NCBI RefSeq assembly: GCF_019649055.1
Contig: NW_026570278.1
Span: 682,001-746,000, forward strand
Direction of reading: 5' to 3'
DNA length: 64,000 nt
From: Paramacrobiotus metropolitanus
Taxonomy: Eukaryota; Tardigrada; Eutardigrada; Parachela; Macrobiotidae
Below, piece by piece: positions 8,554-20,110 of this stretch. How positions within the stretch are numbered: position 1 is the stretch's first letter; each line of letters begins with the position of its first letter. Under the pieces are notes generated by a model, which saw only the letters and a list, made by a program, of their open reading frames with translations, had not been told where the DNA came from and ran no database searches. Both the position numbers and the translations under genes were made by a program.

Positions 8554-9862
8554 ATGGCACCGAATCTTAGCTGCTACATGAACTCGTCAAGTAACTTGTG
8601 CTCTAAAACATTCAGCAATAAGTTCGAAGCATGGGAACATCTTTTCGCCAAAGATCCCACTACAGTCTGTCCAAACGTTCTTGCTGCAGTAGACAGCGCA
8701 GTATCCGCAGGAAACGCGACTGCTGCACAAGTTGCAGATAACAGAGACCATTGTATCTTGTTGACGGAATCTTTTAAACCTGTCCTACCATTATATTCGT
8801 CGCATATAATGAGGTATTGCGCAGCCTTATTAACGGAACGCACGCGCAAAAGGAGGTCGTATTTTTTGACGTACACGGCATACAGTACCTGAGCTCGTAC
8901 AAGGCACTACGACGGCTCGGTGATATAACTGGTCAGCCAAAATTGGGGAACGCTGAGGCCTTCAAGAAGATTATTGAAGCAAAGCTCGTTGTAATTCCTT
9001 TCTGTCATGACGTGCATGTAAAGCACATGACTTTAGTAGTCGTATCGGGAGGCGGTAAGTTACAGAAACGTAAAGGTCGTTTCCCAAAAGTTTCGTATTT
9101 CTGATATTGACTTTCGCTACTCGAACAGTTGTGTATCATTTCAACGGATCTGGTGAATCTTTCACCAACGATTGGTGCAAGTTTGTTGATTGTTTGGAAA
9201 AACTAGCAGGGATACGAAACCGTCGGAAATACCGTAAAGAACTGAAACAGTGGCGTAATCCTAAACAAATGATTGTGGAAGATGTGCAGCGTAAGGTACG
9301 CCCTTTTGGTGTTCGGTCAAGTTGACCTTTATTATTACGCATGTGAATGACAGGTGGTCACGCTGGAGATGGCGTGCGGGATAATAGCCCTTTACATAGC
9401 CGCAGCGACCATTAAAGCCTACTGTGTTGGCGGATTACGGGGTGAGGAATGCGTCGAGGCTGCCCAAGCTGATTTCCTACAGCTGCAGAATGACATGCAT
9501 AAAGCAGAACGGTGTAGTGCAATCCCGACGCCCAAAGATATGCACCAGCGCTTACTCACAGCTGCCGGATTTGGGGTGTTCCGCAGCCAATGGTCCACCG
9601 CTCGCTATGCAGGTATGTTGTACTTTCTCACTGAAAGTATTAAGTGTAAAAGAACAGGTCAGTACATTGATGTGCAATGTCACATATTACACAAGTAAAG
9701 TTCTGTACGCGTATCAACTAACTCGTGCCACGTTCAAGCTAACTACGAGTATTATAATCTTTGTTTTCTTTACTAGAATGGGCTGAATTATTGAAATATC
9801 CGGCCGGTGAACCACTGGGAATCACGGATTTCGTCGAGTTTGAAGGGCAATGTTTTTTTTAA
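8554..9862 (+). CDS. Multi-exon gene with possible Ulp1/C48-type cysteine-protease fold, divergent; frameshift in exon 1
   Basis: Exon boundaries read well: exon 1 8554-9054, introns 9055-9128 (74 nt), 9296-9353 (58 nt) and 9613-9776 (164 nt), and stop at 9860-9862. All introns are GT-AG and phases match. The middle resembles an Ulp1-type protease: LVVIPFCHDVHVKHMTLVVV (His region), VVYHFNGSGES where the acidic residue would be, and VTLEMACGIIALY around the putative nucleophile Cys. The acidic residue appears to be Asn and no oxyanion Gln precedes the Cys, so activity is doubtful. Exon 1 starts in frame 1 (MAPNLSCYMN) and must change to frame 3 around 8805-8860, so it is broken or mis-assembled there. 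Alternatively it is an unrelated lineage-specific protein. Confidence 0.45.
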
Positions 9863-10270
9863 GCTTGAGTTTTTTGACAACGAGCCTAATTATGAATACT
9901 GCACACCTGCGGCTAACGTCCCAAATGGATTATTTCATTTTTGATAGCATTTTTTTATGGTTACTCAAAATATAGCTTAGTCAAATATGCTGGTGAAATA
10001 CAGTGCGCGAAAAACAAATTGTAAATGCGGTTTAGTCACTTATACCCAGTTACAGTAATTTAATAACTACAGTAGAGTAGTTAACACCAGTACGTACGTA
10101 CGGTATGCAGTACTACCGATTTGGCTTAAAAAATCAGATGTCCGTTCGGACGTTCTTTCTGCAACAAATCGGAATCTGTCCATTCGGTATATAGTTTCTG
10201 GTTAGATAATGAATCCATACTACTGGTCACGACACGTAAAACTCGTAAAACTGAATAACGAAACCAAACG
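9863..10270. other. AT-rich intergenic region
   Basis: Nothing recognisable apart from GTACGTACGTACGG at about 10090-10105. No coding signal was seen. Confidence 0.4.
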
Positions 10271-10763
10271 CAGCCTGGAGAATGCAGGTTAAACATGCCA
10301 AAGCGAACCGTCTGGCTTGTCAACAACGACTAATCAACGGCCTGATGGTATGGCATTGGTTCCTGTACGAGACGGCCAGGCGGTTGTGTGGGTTGCTACA
10401 TGCTGGGATACCGTGGCTGTGTTTCATGTGCGGGCCAGCTCGAAGAAAGCCGGTAGCATTGCACTGCTAGCCGAGAACAGCAAGAGTCGCAAGTATAATT
10501 TTGTTGAGAATTTAGGCTGTCTATTCTACCCATTGGCGGTCGAGACGCTTGGGAGTTTTGGAGCGGCTTTTGCCGAATTTATCCGTTTCGTTGGCCGGAA
10601 GATACGGGAAAAAACCGGGGAATCGCGATCTGCAGCCTTTTTGAGACAGCGTTCAAGTTTAGCAGTAGTTAAAGGAAATGCTGCAGCTGTTTTGGGAACT
10701 ATGAATGCGCATCCTAAGACGACGAGTACCACTAACCATTTTGGTTGTTTTTTCAACGTTTAA
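10271..10763 (+). pseudogene. 3' fragment of a non-LTR retrotransposon polyprotein (copy 1)
   Basis: The open frame 10317-10763 (148 codons) encodes the C-terminal region that follows the reverse transcriptase in a common class of invertebrate LINEs. Motifs are RPDGMALVPVRDGQAVVWVATCWDT, FYPLAVETLG and GESRSAAFLRQRSSLAVVKGN with AAAVLGTM. The N-terminal RT is absent, so it is a 5'-truncated copy. AATAAA signals at about 10824 and 10853 lie just downstream. A second copy of the same domain is on the minus strand at 14748-15655. Confidence 0.6.
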
Positions 10764-11216
10764 ATGAGCCATTTCAATTAGTGTCCAGCGCGCAGGCACT
10801 TTTATGTGTGGTGGCTATTGCCTAATAAAATTGATGATTATTGAAATTTGAAAATAAATCAACAACAACAATCGTTATTCAAGAAAATGAATATACATGT
10901 AGACCACAAGAGCATCTGTGGCGAAGCCGAAGATGACTCTTGTAAAAATTTAAGCATAAGCTACGCACACAATACGGTAACTTTAGGAAAACGCGATCAA
11001 TAATGTTACCTTTACGAAGCTCACAGCTATGCGGGACAATACAAGATAGAGTCAAAAGCATAATTAAGATCTTCAACTAAACGGGTAGAAGTAGTTTCAG
11101 TGTCACTGCGAGAAGTATGCACAAATTTAATCATAATTGCGTATGATATATTGTTGCACAACGTACATAGACATTCTGAGGCTGAATAAAATAAAGATGC
11201 TTTCAGATTATGACCT
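10764..11216. other. Intergenic region
   Basis: AT-rich, with two AATAAA hexamers close to the LINE fragment. It includes the 3' flank of the minus-strand GPCR gene. No other feature was seen. Confidence 0.4.
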
Positions 11217-13053
11217 TTATGGATGCATGACGGTTGTTCGTGGTTGGACATGGGCAGAGCGCGAACCGCCGACCGTGGACGTTGTCGCCGTGGAGTACAA
11301 TACAACGGGGTTGGCTGATCTTTTTGTGAACTTAGACACAACGTTCCCGCATCTCATACATGTAGACAGCAGTCGGCGTACTTGTTGTCGGTACTCCTTG
11401 CTGACAGCCAGATATACGAAGAAGTTCAGCGAATAATTCGCCATCAATGAGACATCAATAATGACCAGTAACATATCCAAGCTGATCCTCGGAACCGTAA
11501 CAGGCGGCCTAAAATTCTGGGCCAGGAAGAGACCCGCACCTAGCAGACAGGGAACATTTGTGACAACGTAGACGGCGACGGTGCTCCACAGCAAAATATG
11601 GTGGGAGAGGGTATGCTTATTGCGAGAGTCACGGGTTTGATTGGAATCCAAAAGAACTCGAGTGGCGCGGTATTCTCGGCGAATGGCGCAAATAAGGATA
11701 CTGCTGAACAGCAGCAAGAGAAGAAATTTCCCCCAACTGAGAAATGCCTGTGAAATGCCACTCAATTAACATTTACAGAGGCATTCTACAGATACAGATA
11801 GATGGCTGCATGCAGGATGCACGTCCCCATAATTTTCAAGATATTCCAGATAATGTTTAACAATTATTAAGCTCAGATTAAATTTTATTAACCCTCCAAG
11901 ACCACAAAAAGCTGGTTTATACCTGGTAGACAGCTGATTTGATAAATTATACTGATACAGTATGTATAATGGCATGTAAATCGATTACAGTATGTCATGA
12001 AAATGTTAAAAATATGGCATTTGTTTACGCGTGGACTCACTTTACATACGAAGACTGCTGCTATTTTTATATGCAGAGTATGGTAAAAACGAAATATGAA
12101 GTTAATAATTTTTGTTTGTGCGGTCCGCACTAAACTACTGACCATCAAAGTGCCGCCGGCTTCTATCCACCGCAACAACCACTGCGGCCTGACAAAGAAC
12201 ATTCCGAGTAAGTTTTGGACTTGTTCAGAAAGGTTTTCGCTCGACGGGATTAAGGTAGAAAGTTTCCAGTAAATGTCAGCCAGCTCGTACGAAGTCATAA
12301 TGCCAATGGTAAGTATGATGCCGCACACCGTAAGCCGGGCTGGCAGCGTAGGGTGCGTCAGGATCACTCCAAATGGTTTGATATAGGCTAACAGTCGCCC
12401 ACCCGCGAATGCAATTAAAGTCCTGAAATATCGTATTGAGTTAACCAACGCATTCAAAAAAAGTGAGCGTGTCAACATTTTGTCTACAAATACCTTAAAT
12501 TACTTCAGGTTAGTGCATTACGGGATGTATTTCAAAAGATCACGTGTAGTTATGGCCTACCAATCGCATATTTCCATGCATATTTCGCGCAGGTACTTAG
12601 CTATCACCAACGTCACCCACATTCCCACGGCACGATGGATTTCCAACCAGAAAGCCGAAGAGAAGGGGGGCAGTTCCCAAACATATGTTGGGAAGTTAGC
12701 CCACCTGAGAAAGTACAAAATGATTGGTGTGCCATTTAGTACGTTCAAATATTACGCCACCGATCTTACAGTGCTATCAAGTTGGTGACACTGATAGTTG
12801 TCATGAACACATTGGTGCTGGTACGCTTTTTGGCCGACATCAACACGGCAATGTTGATCGTATTGCCGACGGTAGCACAAGCCAGCAGGACTGGGTATGC
12901 TATCCATTTAGCAATGTAATACCATTCATCCGTATTTCCGTGAGTACGATAATCTAATTCGTAATCAGGGCTCACGTGGTTAGTCCAATTATCCGCCACT
13001 GTTTCGTTCGTGGTCCAGTTGGCGGGAATGTAACAATCCGCTGTAGCGTTCAT
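11217..13053 (-). CDS. Rhodopsin-family GPCR, peptide (FMRFamide-like) receptor type, four exons
   Basis: Exons (minus strand): 13053-12770, 12704-12561, 12422-12143 and 11747-11217. Introns are 65, 138 and 395 nt, all GT-AG, with phases that join into one 412-residue protein. The extracellular N-terminus has several N-glycosylation sequons (NAT, NWT, NET). TM1 contains PVLLACATVGNTINIAVLM with the conserved GN, and TM2 contains TNVFMTTISVTNLIALW. TM3 ends in GGRLLAYIKPF, so the usual D/E-R-Y is replaced by G-G-R. TM6 has TNVP. TM7 has NYSLNFFVYLAVSKEYR, close to the N-x-x-N-F-x-x-Y variant seen in FMRFamide-type receptors. The Ser/Thr-rich tail ends at 11217. Ligand is unknown. The coding frame is intact, so it is probably an active gene. 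Confidence 0.8.
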
Positions 13054-14747
13054 TGTGACGTTTCTGGATGACCTTTACTTAAACTGAAAAATTTTCCACA
13101 TACAGCTTCAAACAAACACAGCCAGATGGCTATACAGCATTTAATAAAGCGCTAACTTTTGTTCGGCACAATTTTGAACGCATTCTGGATGATGCATGAG
13201 TATAGAGAGCAGCTATGGAATTCATCTTTGTTTACGCCAGAAAATTCCGGTCTCTAAGCTAGCCGTTCCCACAGTGAAATTGATGCTACGTCTATCAATC
13301 CAGTTCACCTGTTGTTTGGATGAGCAAGCTGGTGAAAACAGGTATTTGCATGAATGGTACAAAAAGTGAAACCTGCGTTTACGTAGAGTCACGAAAAGTG
13401 ATTTTCTCCTTTTTGTTTGCCTACAGTTCCCCTATGACACTGACGGAAATCTGCACGAAATGCAACGCACTGGTAAATCATACAAAGTCAACAGTTTGTC
13501 GATTGCCGCCAACTAAGCTAAAGCGTAAAACCGGAAATCTACAGGAATTTATTGAAAACGCATGCCGAAAATGCGTCATTATTTGAAGATGAATTTCATG
13601 AATTATTATCTATACGTGGTATTGATGGATTGAAGGACCGATTGGTTGTTAACTGAGTAGCCAAGCCGGGCACAATTCGGCAATATCGCCTGTCCTTATT
13701 CACGAAGAACGTCAAACATGCTATATACGGCTAGTCAAGTCACAACGCTCCATGGAACAACAGTACTAAGTACGCTACAAGTACAGAAATTCTGTGACGT
13801 GTTACATCTGATGTAACGCGTCACTGAATTCCCGTAGCTTGTAGATATAAAGGGCGTCATGCACAAAGCACAAAGCCACAAAACAAAAAGATTAGTATCA
13901 CTTTAAACTGTATCCATATTAAAGGTGAGTCATAGTGAGCTCCTTCGAACGTACGTATTATGATTTAATGAATTACTACCCACCACATCATCCACATGAA
14001 TCACATTCATTGAGAAAATTCTCGTCAATCGTTTTGAAAACCTACCGCAAAAATCACAACAATACCGATAGTCGTTATTAGAGCGAGACAGCGTCCCTTT
14101 CTTGATTAGCCTCATCACTGTTTTCATCTGACCTGGTGTTTTCCTGGTTTTATCATGGTGTTTTCTTATTTTGTTTTATCTTCATCTTTTGTTTCTTTAT
14201 GTTTGGTTACGATTTCTTATGTTTCCTTATACACCAGGTACATATAAAAGATGTCCGTGCCTTCAGTTACACTATCGGAAACAGAACCGTTACCTCTTTT
14301 CAGTAAACTGCGCATTTGAATCGATTTACATTTGTCCATATAAAGTTTATTGTTAGGCCTTACTCACCGACTCACCGCAAGTGCACAGTTACCGAAGAAG
14401 GTAAGCTAATTCTGTGCTTGAAGTATTCATTAAAAAATTAATTACTTTATTATTATTAAGCGGTATACGCTTATTTGATTGAGTGGTATCCAATTCCTGT
14501 TTTCAGTTCTTTCCGGTTCGCATTTTTAAATTCGGTCTGAAAATACAAAACGATGCTCCCAATTTAATTAACTTTAGAATCCAGTCGTACACCGAAAATT
14601 TTGTCTTATTCGTAGCAACGTGATGTCTCGCTTGCTGCATTTTTTTCTCGGGATTTTTAGCCTTATTCTTCTTTAGTTTAACTGTGGTATATCGTAATTT
14701 TATAATAAAAGAAAACTTCAGCATTTTTTCCATCATTAAAATTTCAT
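13054..14747. other. Intergenic region with a promoter-like segment
   Basis: An 88-codon frame at 13320-13586 (two CxxC-like pairs, basic) has no recognised family. A GATATAAAGGG TATA-like box at about 13842-13852 is followed by a splice-donor-like AAAG|GTGAGT at about 13920-13930. This could be the first exon of a non-coding or unrecognised transcript. No protein could be followed downstream. Confidence 0.3.
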
Positions 14748-15655
14748 TACACTTTACTGCTCTTTCCATCGTTTCCATGACCGCTGCCGCTTTACCGCGC
14801 CGTATCTCCAGTGACAGTCTTCGGCGTAAAAAGTCATAGGATCGGGTTTCGCCTGTATGTTGCTCGAGTCGTTTGCCCAGCGACGTGATAATACCGCTAG
14901 CGGACGATCCCCAAGGGCCAATTGTTTCGAAAGCTGTCGGTGCAAACATGTATCTGCCGCTTCAATACGTATACAGCCGGGATTTCTTTACTTCCGCTTC
15001 AAACGCCGCTGCACCAACGCTTGCAGCCGTTGACGTGATGTGGGAAGGCGCAGCCGTGTCCACACAAGTGACGTATCACGCTAAGCACATTCCTCTCTGC
15101 CAGACAAAGGTTGTGAAGCCATCGGGGCGTCGTTCAGACGTATGCGATCTGCCACGTGGTTCCGATTTTGCGGAAATCCCAGCTGAAGCAAGAGGTCGGC
15201 ATACGATGCTGTTCAGCCCAACGTGTCATGGGGGTTTACCGGCCGAAAATGCACATGACAGACATATCGACATGCTTTTGGCACTGGAAACAATCGTGAG
15301 GCTCGTATATCGCAACTTCCAGTCTCATGGTCAGGTTCACAGATATTGTAAGAGTGTCATCGTTCAAGAGATTGCCAATGTGAGCGGAATGCAACGCATT
15401 TAACCAGATGCCGGTCTCCAGCCTTGACTGGGCAAGTAGCTGGGCTTTATTAACTTCATCGTCGCAGTAAACTTCCAGCAGTGTAGATAAAGACACATTA
15501 CACAGCGGTATATCCCAGGTCTTTTGTTGCTTGCGGAAATTTAGTTCCGGTAATTCCGGTTGACGAGCGCTCTTTTTTCCCCAACTCAAGGTTAACAATC
15601 TAGCGCTTGCTACAACTGTGTGGCTACGTGCTTCCTCCTCCCCCCAGATCCACAA
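14748..15655 (-). pseudogene. Non-LTR retrotransposon C-terminal fragment (copy 2), broken
   Basis: Reading the minus strand from 15655, a 139-codon frame contains AQLLAQSRLETGIWLNALHS, HDCFQCQKHVD and the order of residues typical of LINE post-RT regions (ARLLA, GAWLNALPS, C-x-C-x2-VD). Further along, after frame changes and stops, come RRPDGFTTFVWQRGMCLA, YVTCVDTAAPS, MFAPTAFETIGPWG and GETRSYDFLRRRLSLEIRRGK. The last block aligns with copy 1 at 10317-10763. At least two stops and a frame change lie between, so it is dead. The two copies are diverged, suggesting an old family. Confidence 0.65.
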
Positions 15656-16469
15656 ATGCTTAGTCGGTTTGCATAAACTAGACTGTTAATGTTCCCATTT
15701 CCCGACCGTTTTAAGAGAATATTAATTACCGTTGTTGTGTTATAGTTATGTTATACTGTGTTACATTGTGTTATTGTTGTGTTATACTTCCATTAGGAGC
15801 AGTAAACGGGATAACATGAGGGCGGCCTAATATCTCAGCTCTATTGCTTGTGACGTGACGCGATATAGTAGTATTTTAGTTATATTGCACGCACATTTCC
15901 ATTAATGCTCATACATATTTGCAGGCCCGTCTTTGGGGGGGGGGCGCACTGGCGCCCCACCAACGGAAAGCGAAAGTTTGAAAAAGTGCGCCGGAAGCTG
16001 GCGCATGGCGCAAAAACTGGCGCAGACGCGAGAAAATGTGACTGGCGAAGGGGAAAGAAAAGAAATTTTCAGAAGAAAAAAGAAGAAATGTGGCTCAAAA
16101 TCACTTTTCTACGATTTTCCTCTTGAAGAGAAAGAAAGAAAGAAGAAAGAAAATATTGCTTTTAGCTTTGCAAACCGTATGCACCTTGCGCTTATATATA
16201 CTGCCGCAGTCTCGCTGTGGCAGTATATTCTGTTTTCTGATTCGGAGTTTGTCAGTTCGGAGTTGATTCCCAAATCGGAGCAACTATCAAATCCGAATCC
16301 CAATACGTGGCAGATTTGATAGTTACTAAATTTTACATTTAGTAAATTTGGCAAAATATCGTCGGAACTCTTAATGCAGTGTCAGTTTCTCGTTTGGCGT
16401 AGTTCGTAGCTTATGTGAATACCTGGTTATGCCACACTTATCTGTAGATTATCAGCTCAAATTCTGTCG
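15656..16469. other. Non-coding stretch with a short hairpin
   Basis: No gene is seen. A G10 run and GGCGC-rich stretch lie at about 15936-16025. A near-perfect hairpin, with arms of about 15 nt around the TCTCG loop, lies at about 16194-16228. Confidence 0.3.
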
Positions 16470-16862
16470 TTGGGTCAGGCCGCTAGGAAGATAGTACGAT
16501 ATTCATTCTATCGGATATATCCGTCAATTGGTGTTCATCTGTACGTGGTTAGCAGGTTAAGCGTTAACTTCACTGGTTGTTCGGTGCTTTTATTTCTATT
16601 TCTATTCAGTATTTGGCTGATGGGAGCAGTTAACGGTTTAAGTCTGGGTAGTATGACGGCGCGCTGTTTTTTTAATTGTTTCGCCAGCTTTATTGCGTCT
16701 GGTGTAGTATTCTGTTTTTTGTTTTGGCTTGTCCTAACTTGGAAAATTATTCTACGGAGGAATGAGCGTTGGAAGTTCGCATACGCCTTTATCTTTGAAG
16801 ATCTGTTTAAGATGCACAAGGACCGAAGCTGTTGGTTGGCGGCTGAGCTGAACCACACATGA
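16470..16862 (+). CDS. Hypothetical membrane protein ORF, 130 codons
   Basis: An open frame with two or three hydrophobic segments (CSVLLFLFLFSIWLMGAVNGL; FFNCFASFIASGVVFCFLFWLVLTW) followed by a basic stretch. No family was recognised and the sequence is T-rich, which favours chance hydrophobic ORFs. No TATA box or splice evidence was found. It could be a single-exon lineage-specific gene. Confidence 0.2.
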   Translation: MGQAARKIVRYSFYRIYPSIGVHLYVVSRLSVNFTGCSVLLFLFLFSIWLMGAVNGLSLGSMTARCFFNCFASFIASGVVFCFLFWLVLTWKIILRRNERWKFAYAFIFEDLFKMHKDRSCWLAAELNHT

Positions 16863-17243
16863 ATGGTAATCTATAATTTTCACTAGTTTATTCGTTTATG
16901 TATATTCAATTGTTTATGTATCCACCAATTCACGCGGTGGTACCAATTATACTAGGGAAGTGCACCGCTGCTCGCTAGCACTGAAAGACCGAAGCGAAGC
17001 TAGAAATATTTCGAAAATTATATTATTTTACTAATATGTTTTTGTGTTTAAGGTGATCCGTGGGCGCAACAGTTCGTTGTTAAGATATGGAGAATTAAAA
17101 TAAAGGGAAGGTTAAGACGCCACCAGTTGTAAATAGCTAACAAAAGTAATACCGTCTGGTAACATTGAAAATTCTCTCGATTTTGAAACGATTGCGACTT
17201 TGCGCATATAGTCGAACCGAATACGACCCAAAAAGCAGAAGGT

Positions 17244-17498
17244 GTGGTTGTCAAGTCAGACAACTCCACACTTGCACCTCCGGCTCCATCAAAGGCAGAA
17301 ACGGTTCAGTTTGCTCACGTCCACGTCGGCCACATTGGCCATACTCCAATGGCACCCGCGATAGTATGCCGACGGCCGCGGATCGCTGGTCTGGTAGACC
17401 CGGAGGATCTGCAGAATTGTATTGTAACAGACTACAGGCATCAATCAACAAGAGAAAATATCAGCCAAGCTTATCAGAAGGTTTTTCGGACATCATAA
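17244..17498 (+). CDS. Hypothetical Pro/His-rich exon
   Basis: An 84-codon frame with a less biased composition than its surroundings (STLAPPAPSKAETVQFAHV, GHTPMAPAIVCRRPRIAGLV, DPEDLQNCIVTDYRHQ). It stays open upstream of the ATG (EPNTTQKAEG), so it may be an internal exon or a gag-like remnant. No family was recognised. Confidence 0.2.
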   Translation: MVVKSDNSTLAPPAPSKAETVQFAHVHVGHIGHTPMAPAIVCRRPRIAGLVDPEDLQNCIVTDYRHQSTRENISQAYQKVFRTS

Positions 17499-17515
17499 AA
17501 GTCATCCACAGGTAA

Positions 17516-18117
17516 ATTCTTTAAAGTTAAATTCATTCTGAAATATCAGAAAACAGTAAAAGAAATCAATTTTTGTGTACAGACGATCGCCATATTTAGG
17601 CTTCCGTTCTAAATTCAAAGATTTTCGGTCTGTCATGGTAACTACCCGGTACGTTATGCGTTAAAATGAAGAACCTCTTCTCTGTAGTTTTTTGAATTCT
17701 AGTAAAGCCAGCATGCTGCTGTTCAGAGCTGCTACTGTCATGTCCATACTTCCATCACTTTTCTGGCTTTCTCTTCGGTGTCGCTTTCTCTCTGGCTTTC
17801 TCACTGGCCATGAAATGAACAACGCACTCACATTCAACGACGAATCCAGATTCTTTTTTAAGAAGTTCCAACAATGTCCACATCATCGAGATGGCCCCCG
17901 GTTACGGCGACAGCGGGAATGCGGAAACTCATGCAAGGTCCGTTAAATGATTCCGGTGAGTTGCGAAGGAACGTGAGGGTATAATTTTTCCAGATCATAC
18001 GATTACAGCACGACACGATCTGCGCTGTATGCGCGGCCATCTCAGTGGGAAGCCAGCTGAACTTCCACGGAACAGAATATGGCGGATCCGTATAGATGAA
18101 TCGCTGGTGAACGACTG
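17516..18117. other. Intergenic region
   Basis: No supported gene. Overlapping ORFs on both strands have no recognised domain. Confidence 0.3.
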
Positions 18118-19123
18118 TAGCCGGCAGGAAGGTGGACGGGTGGATGGTGGATCGCCGATGAAGGTCATCCACCTTTCTCATCCACCTTTTCGTAAAGGTC
18201 ATCCACCTTTCTGCCGAACCAACCTGTCGGCGTCGATTGATCTGACAAAGCCGTTATTGAGTGCATTCAGGCCCATTGTGAGATCAATTTATGCTTGCAC
18301 TGCTCCGGCAGAAAGGTGGATGCAGTCATTCTGAGTGACTCACTCAGATATTTTGTTACTCTGTCTGAACATGCCGTCCTACTCGTTTTGGTTCTCTGGA
18401 GAGCTTTGTTTTTGTTTCCGAAATTTGATTCAAATCTACTCGGTAGAGCTAGACGAAAAGCACCGTGCTCATCGTCAATCAGCCAGTTAGCTGGTTATCT
18501 CGGCAGACGATAATTCCTCTCGTTCAGTTCTGGGTGAATCGTTCCAATCAACTTTCCAAAGGTTCGTAAGAATATAAGAAAACTTTCAGAAGTTTTTCGC
18601 ACCAAGTAAGCTGCTGTTCGTTGAGAATAATGTAAGTCAGAGAGTCCTATAAGTTTACGATAAACTTTGGACAGTCAGCACTATCAGGGTTCTCGCAAAG
18701 AAGCCATCCTAGTTTCCGTTATTCGCCCCACACAGTAAACTTAATAACTTCGAAAAGTTTTTCATACCTTTTGGAATGTTAACTGGGTAGATCTACTTAA
18801 AACCGAACGAGAGGAAAGGGTTTGATCTTCACTTTTGCGTCAGCGCAGACAGCCAGCTGACTAGCGGATGAAGGACGTGACTACCGTGCTCCTTGTGTAC
18901 CTTTAGGATTTAATTTTAATTTTAGAAATAAACAAATTCACTTCGGAGAAGAAAAACGAGTGGGAGGACATGTTCAGACAGAGTGCTAGAAATATCTGAG
19001 AGCCTGCATCCACCTTTCTGCCGGAGCAGTGCAAGCATACATTGATCTCATAATGGACCTCAATGCACTCAATGACGCCTCTGTCATATTAATCAGCGCT
19101 GAACGGGTAGGTTCGGCAGAATC
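18118..19123. mobile_element. Palindromic foldback element, copy 1, with AAGGTGGATG subterminal repeats
   Basis: About 1 kb whose left and right halves are inverted copies of each other. The left half reads GTGGACGGGTGGATGG, arrays of AAGGTCATCCACCTTTCT, CCGAACCAACC, GTCGGCGTCGATTGAT, CACTGCTCCGGCAG, ACATGCCGTCCTACTCG and GAGCTAGACGA. The right half carries the complements in reverse order (ACCGTGCTCC, GAGAAGAAAAACGAGTGG, CTGCCGGAGCAGTGC, ATTGATCTCATAATGG, GGTTCGGCAGAA). The centre is near 18625. No ORF is carried, so it is a non-autonomous element. It shares the same palindromic body with copy 3 at 22520-28150. Confidence 0.6.
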
Positions 19124-19189
19124 TACTAGTATCACGAACAGTGCAGTTCTGGAGCACCTACAGCAGGGTGATCTTATGTGCGGACGTTG

Positions 19190-20110
19190 TAGAACTTAAA
19201 CCGAGTGTTATCATGGAAATCCACCTTTCTTCAAAGTTCATCCACATTTCTCAAAAGGTCATCCACCTTTCTGTAAATGCCATCACCTTTCTGTAAAGGT
19301 CATCCATCTTTCTGCAACACTTTCGTCTTGAGTTTGTTTGTTACATACGACGGGTTTCACGTTTTTCTTCGACCATCAAACGGTAAATGCGCAGAAATTG
19401 GGGTGTTGCAGAATGAAGACATCTAACGCAGTCGTTCGGTTACTGATGAAACAGAATACTGATAATCTTTGAAAATTTTATCTTCTGCACGGAATCGGGC
19501 ATCTTCGTTAAAATGGCACCTAATTTTTTTTCTACAAAAACGTTCAAGAAAAAGTGTTGGATACGTTTTAAGTAATGAGTTATAACGATGATTACGTTAC
19601 GGAGGTAAGTGAAGAAATAGGAGGCCAAACGAAAAATAATTTGTCAATCATAAGTCGTTTAGAACAGCAAGATCAGCTCGGAAAATATCATTGTTTTCAG
19701 CATTGCATAGGTTGCATGTAGCTGTTTACCACGTAGCTGTCCTGCTGGACTTCCTATATCTGTACAGAGCATTTCATCCTTGCAAAATTAGCAGACACCT
19801 TTCAAAATATTTGGCGCCGTTATTAACGAATATCAGTATCAATATCCTTCGTCAGTAAACGAATGGCTTGCAATAGCGTTGCGCGACTGCGACACAAGCA
19901 TTTCCCCGCATTTACCGTTTAATGGTCGAAGCTAAAATTGATCAATGGGATATAATGTAAATAAGTAACATAAGAACTGAGGGCCTTTACAGAAAGGTGG
20001 ATGACCTTTGAAGAAAGTTGGATGACCTTCGAAGAAAGTGTGGATGACCTTTGAAAAAGGTGGATGAGCTTTGAAGGAAGGTGGATGATTTTTGGCATAA
20101 CATGAGATGT
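19190..20110. mobile_element. Palindromic foldback element, copy 2, with AAGGTGGATG arrays in both arms
   Basis: The left arm (19200-19320) has repeated CATCCACCTTTCT units. The right arm (19985-20095) has the complementary AAGGTGGATGACCTTT units. The interior is also mirrored: TTCGACCATCAAACGGTAAATGCG at about 19370 pairs with CGCATTTACCGTTTAATGGTCGAA at about 19909. The outer ends read GTTATCATGGAAATCC and its near complement AGGTGGATGATTTTTGGCATAAC. No coding capacity was seen. Confidence 0.5.

Noticed and set aside
8813-8824. An 11-nt GT...AG stretch as an intron in the Ulp1-like gene
   Set aside because: Too short to be spliced. A frame change or assembly error is more likely.
14873-15403. 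176-codon plus-strand frame
   Set aside because: It is antisense to recognisable LINE C-terminal motifs on the minus strand.
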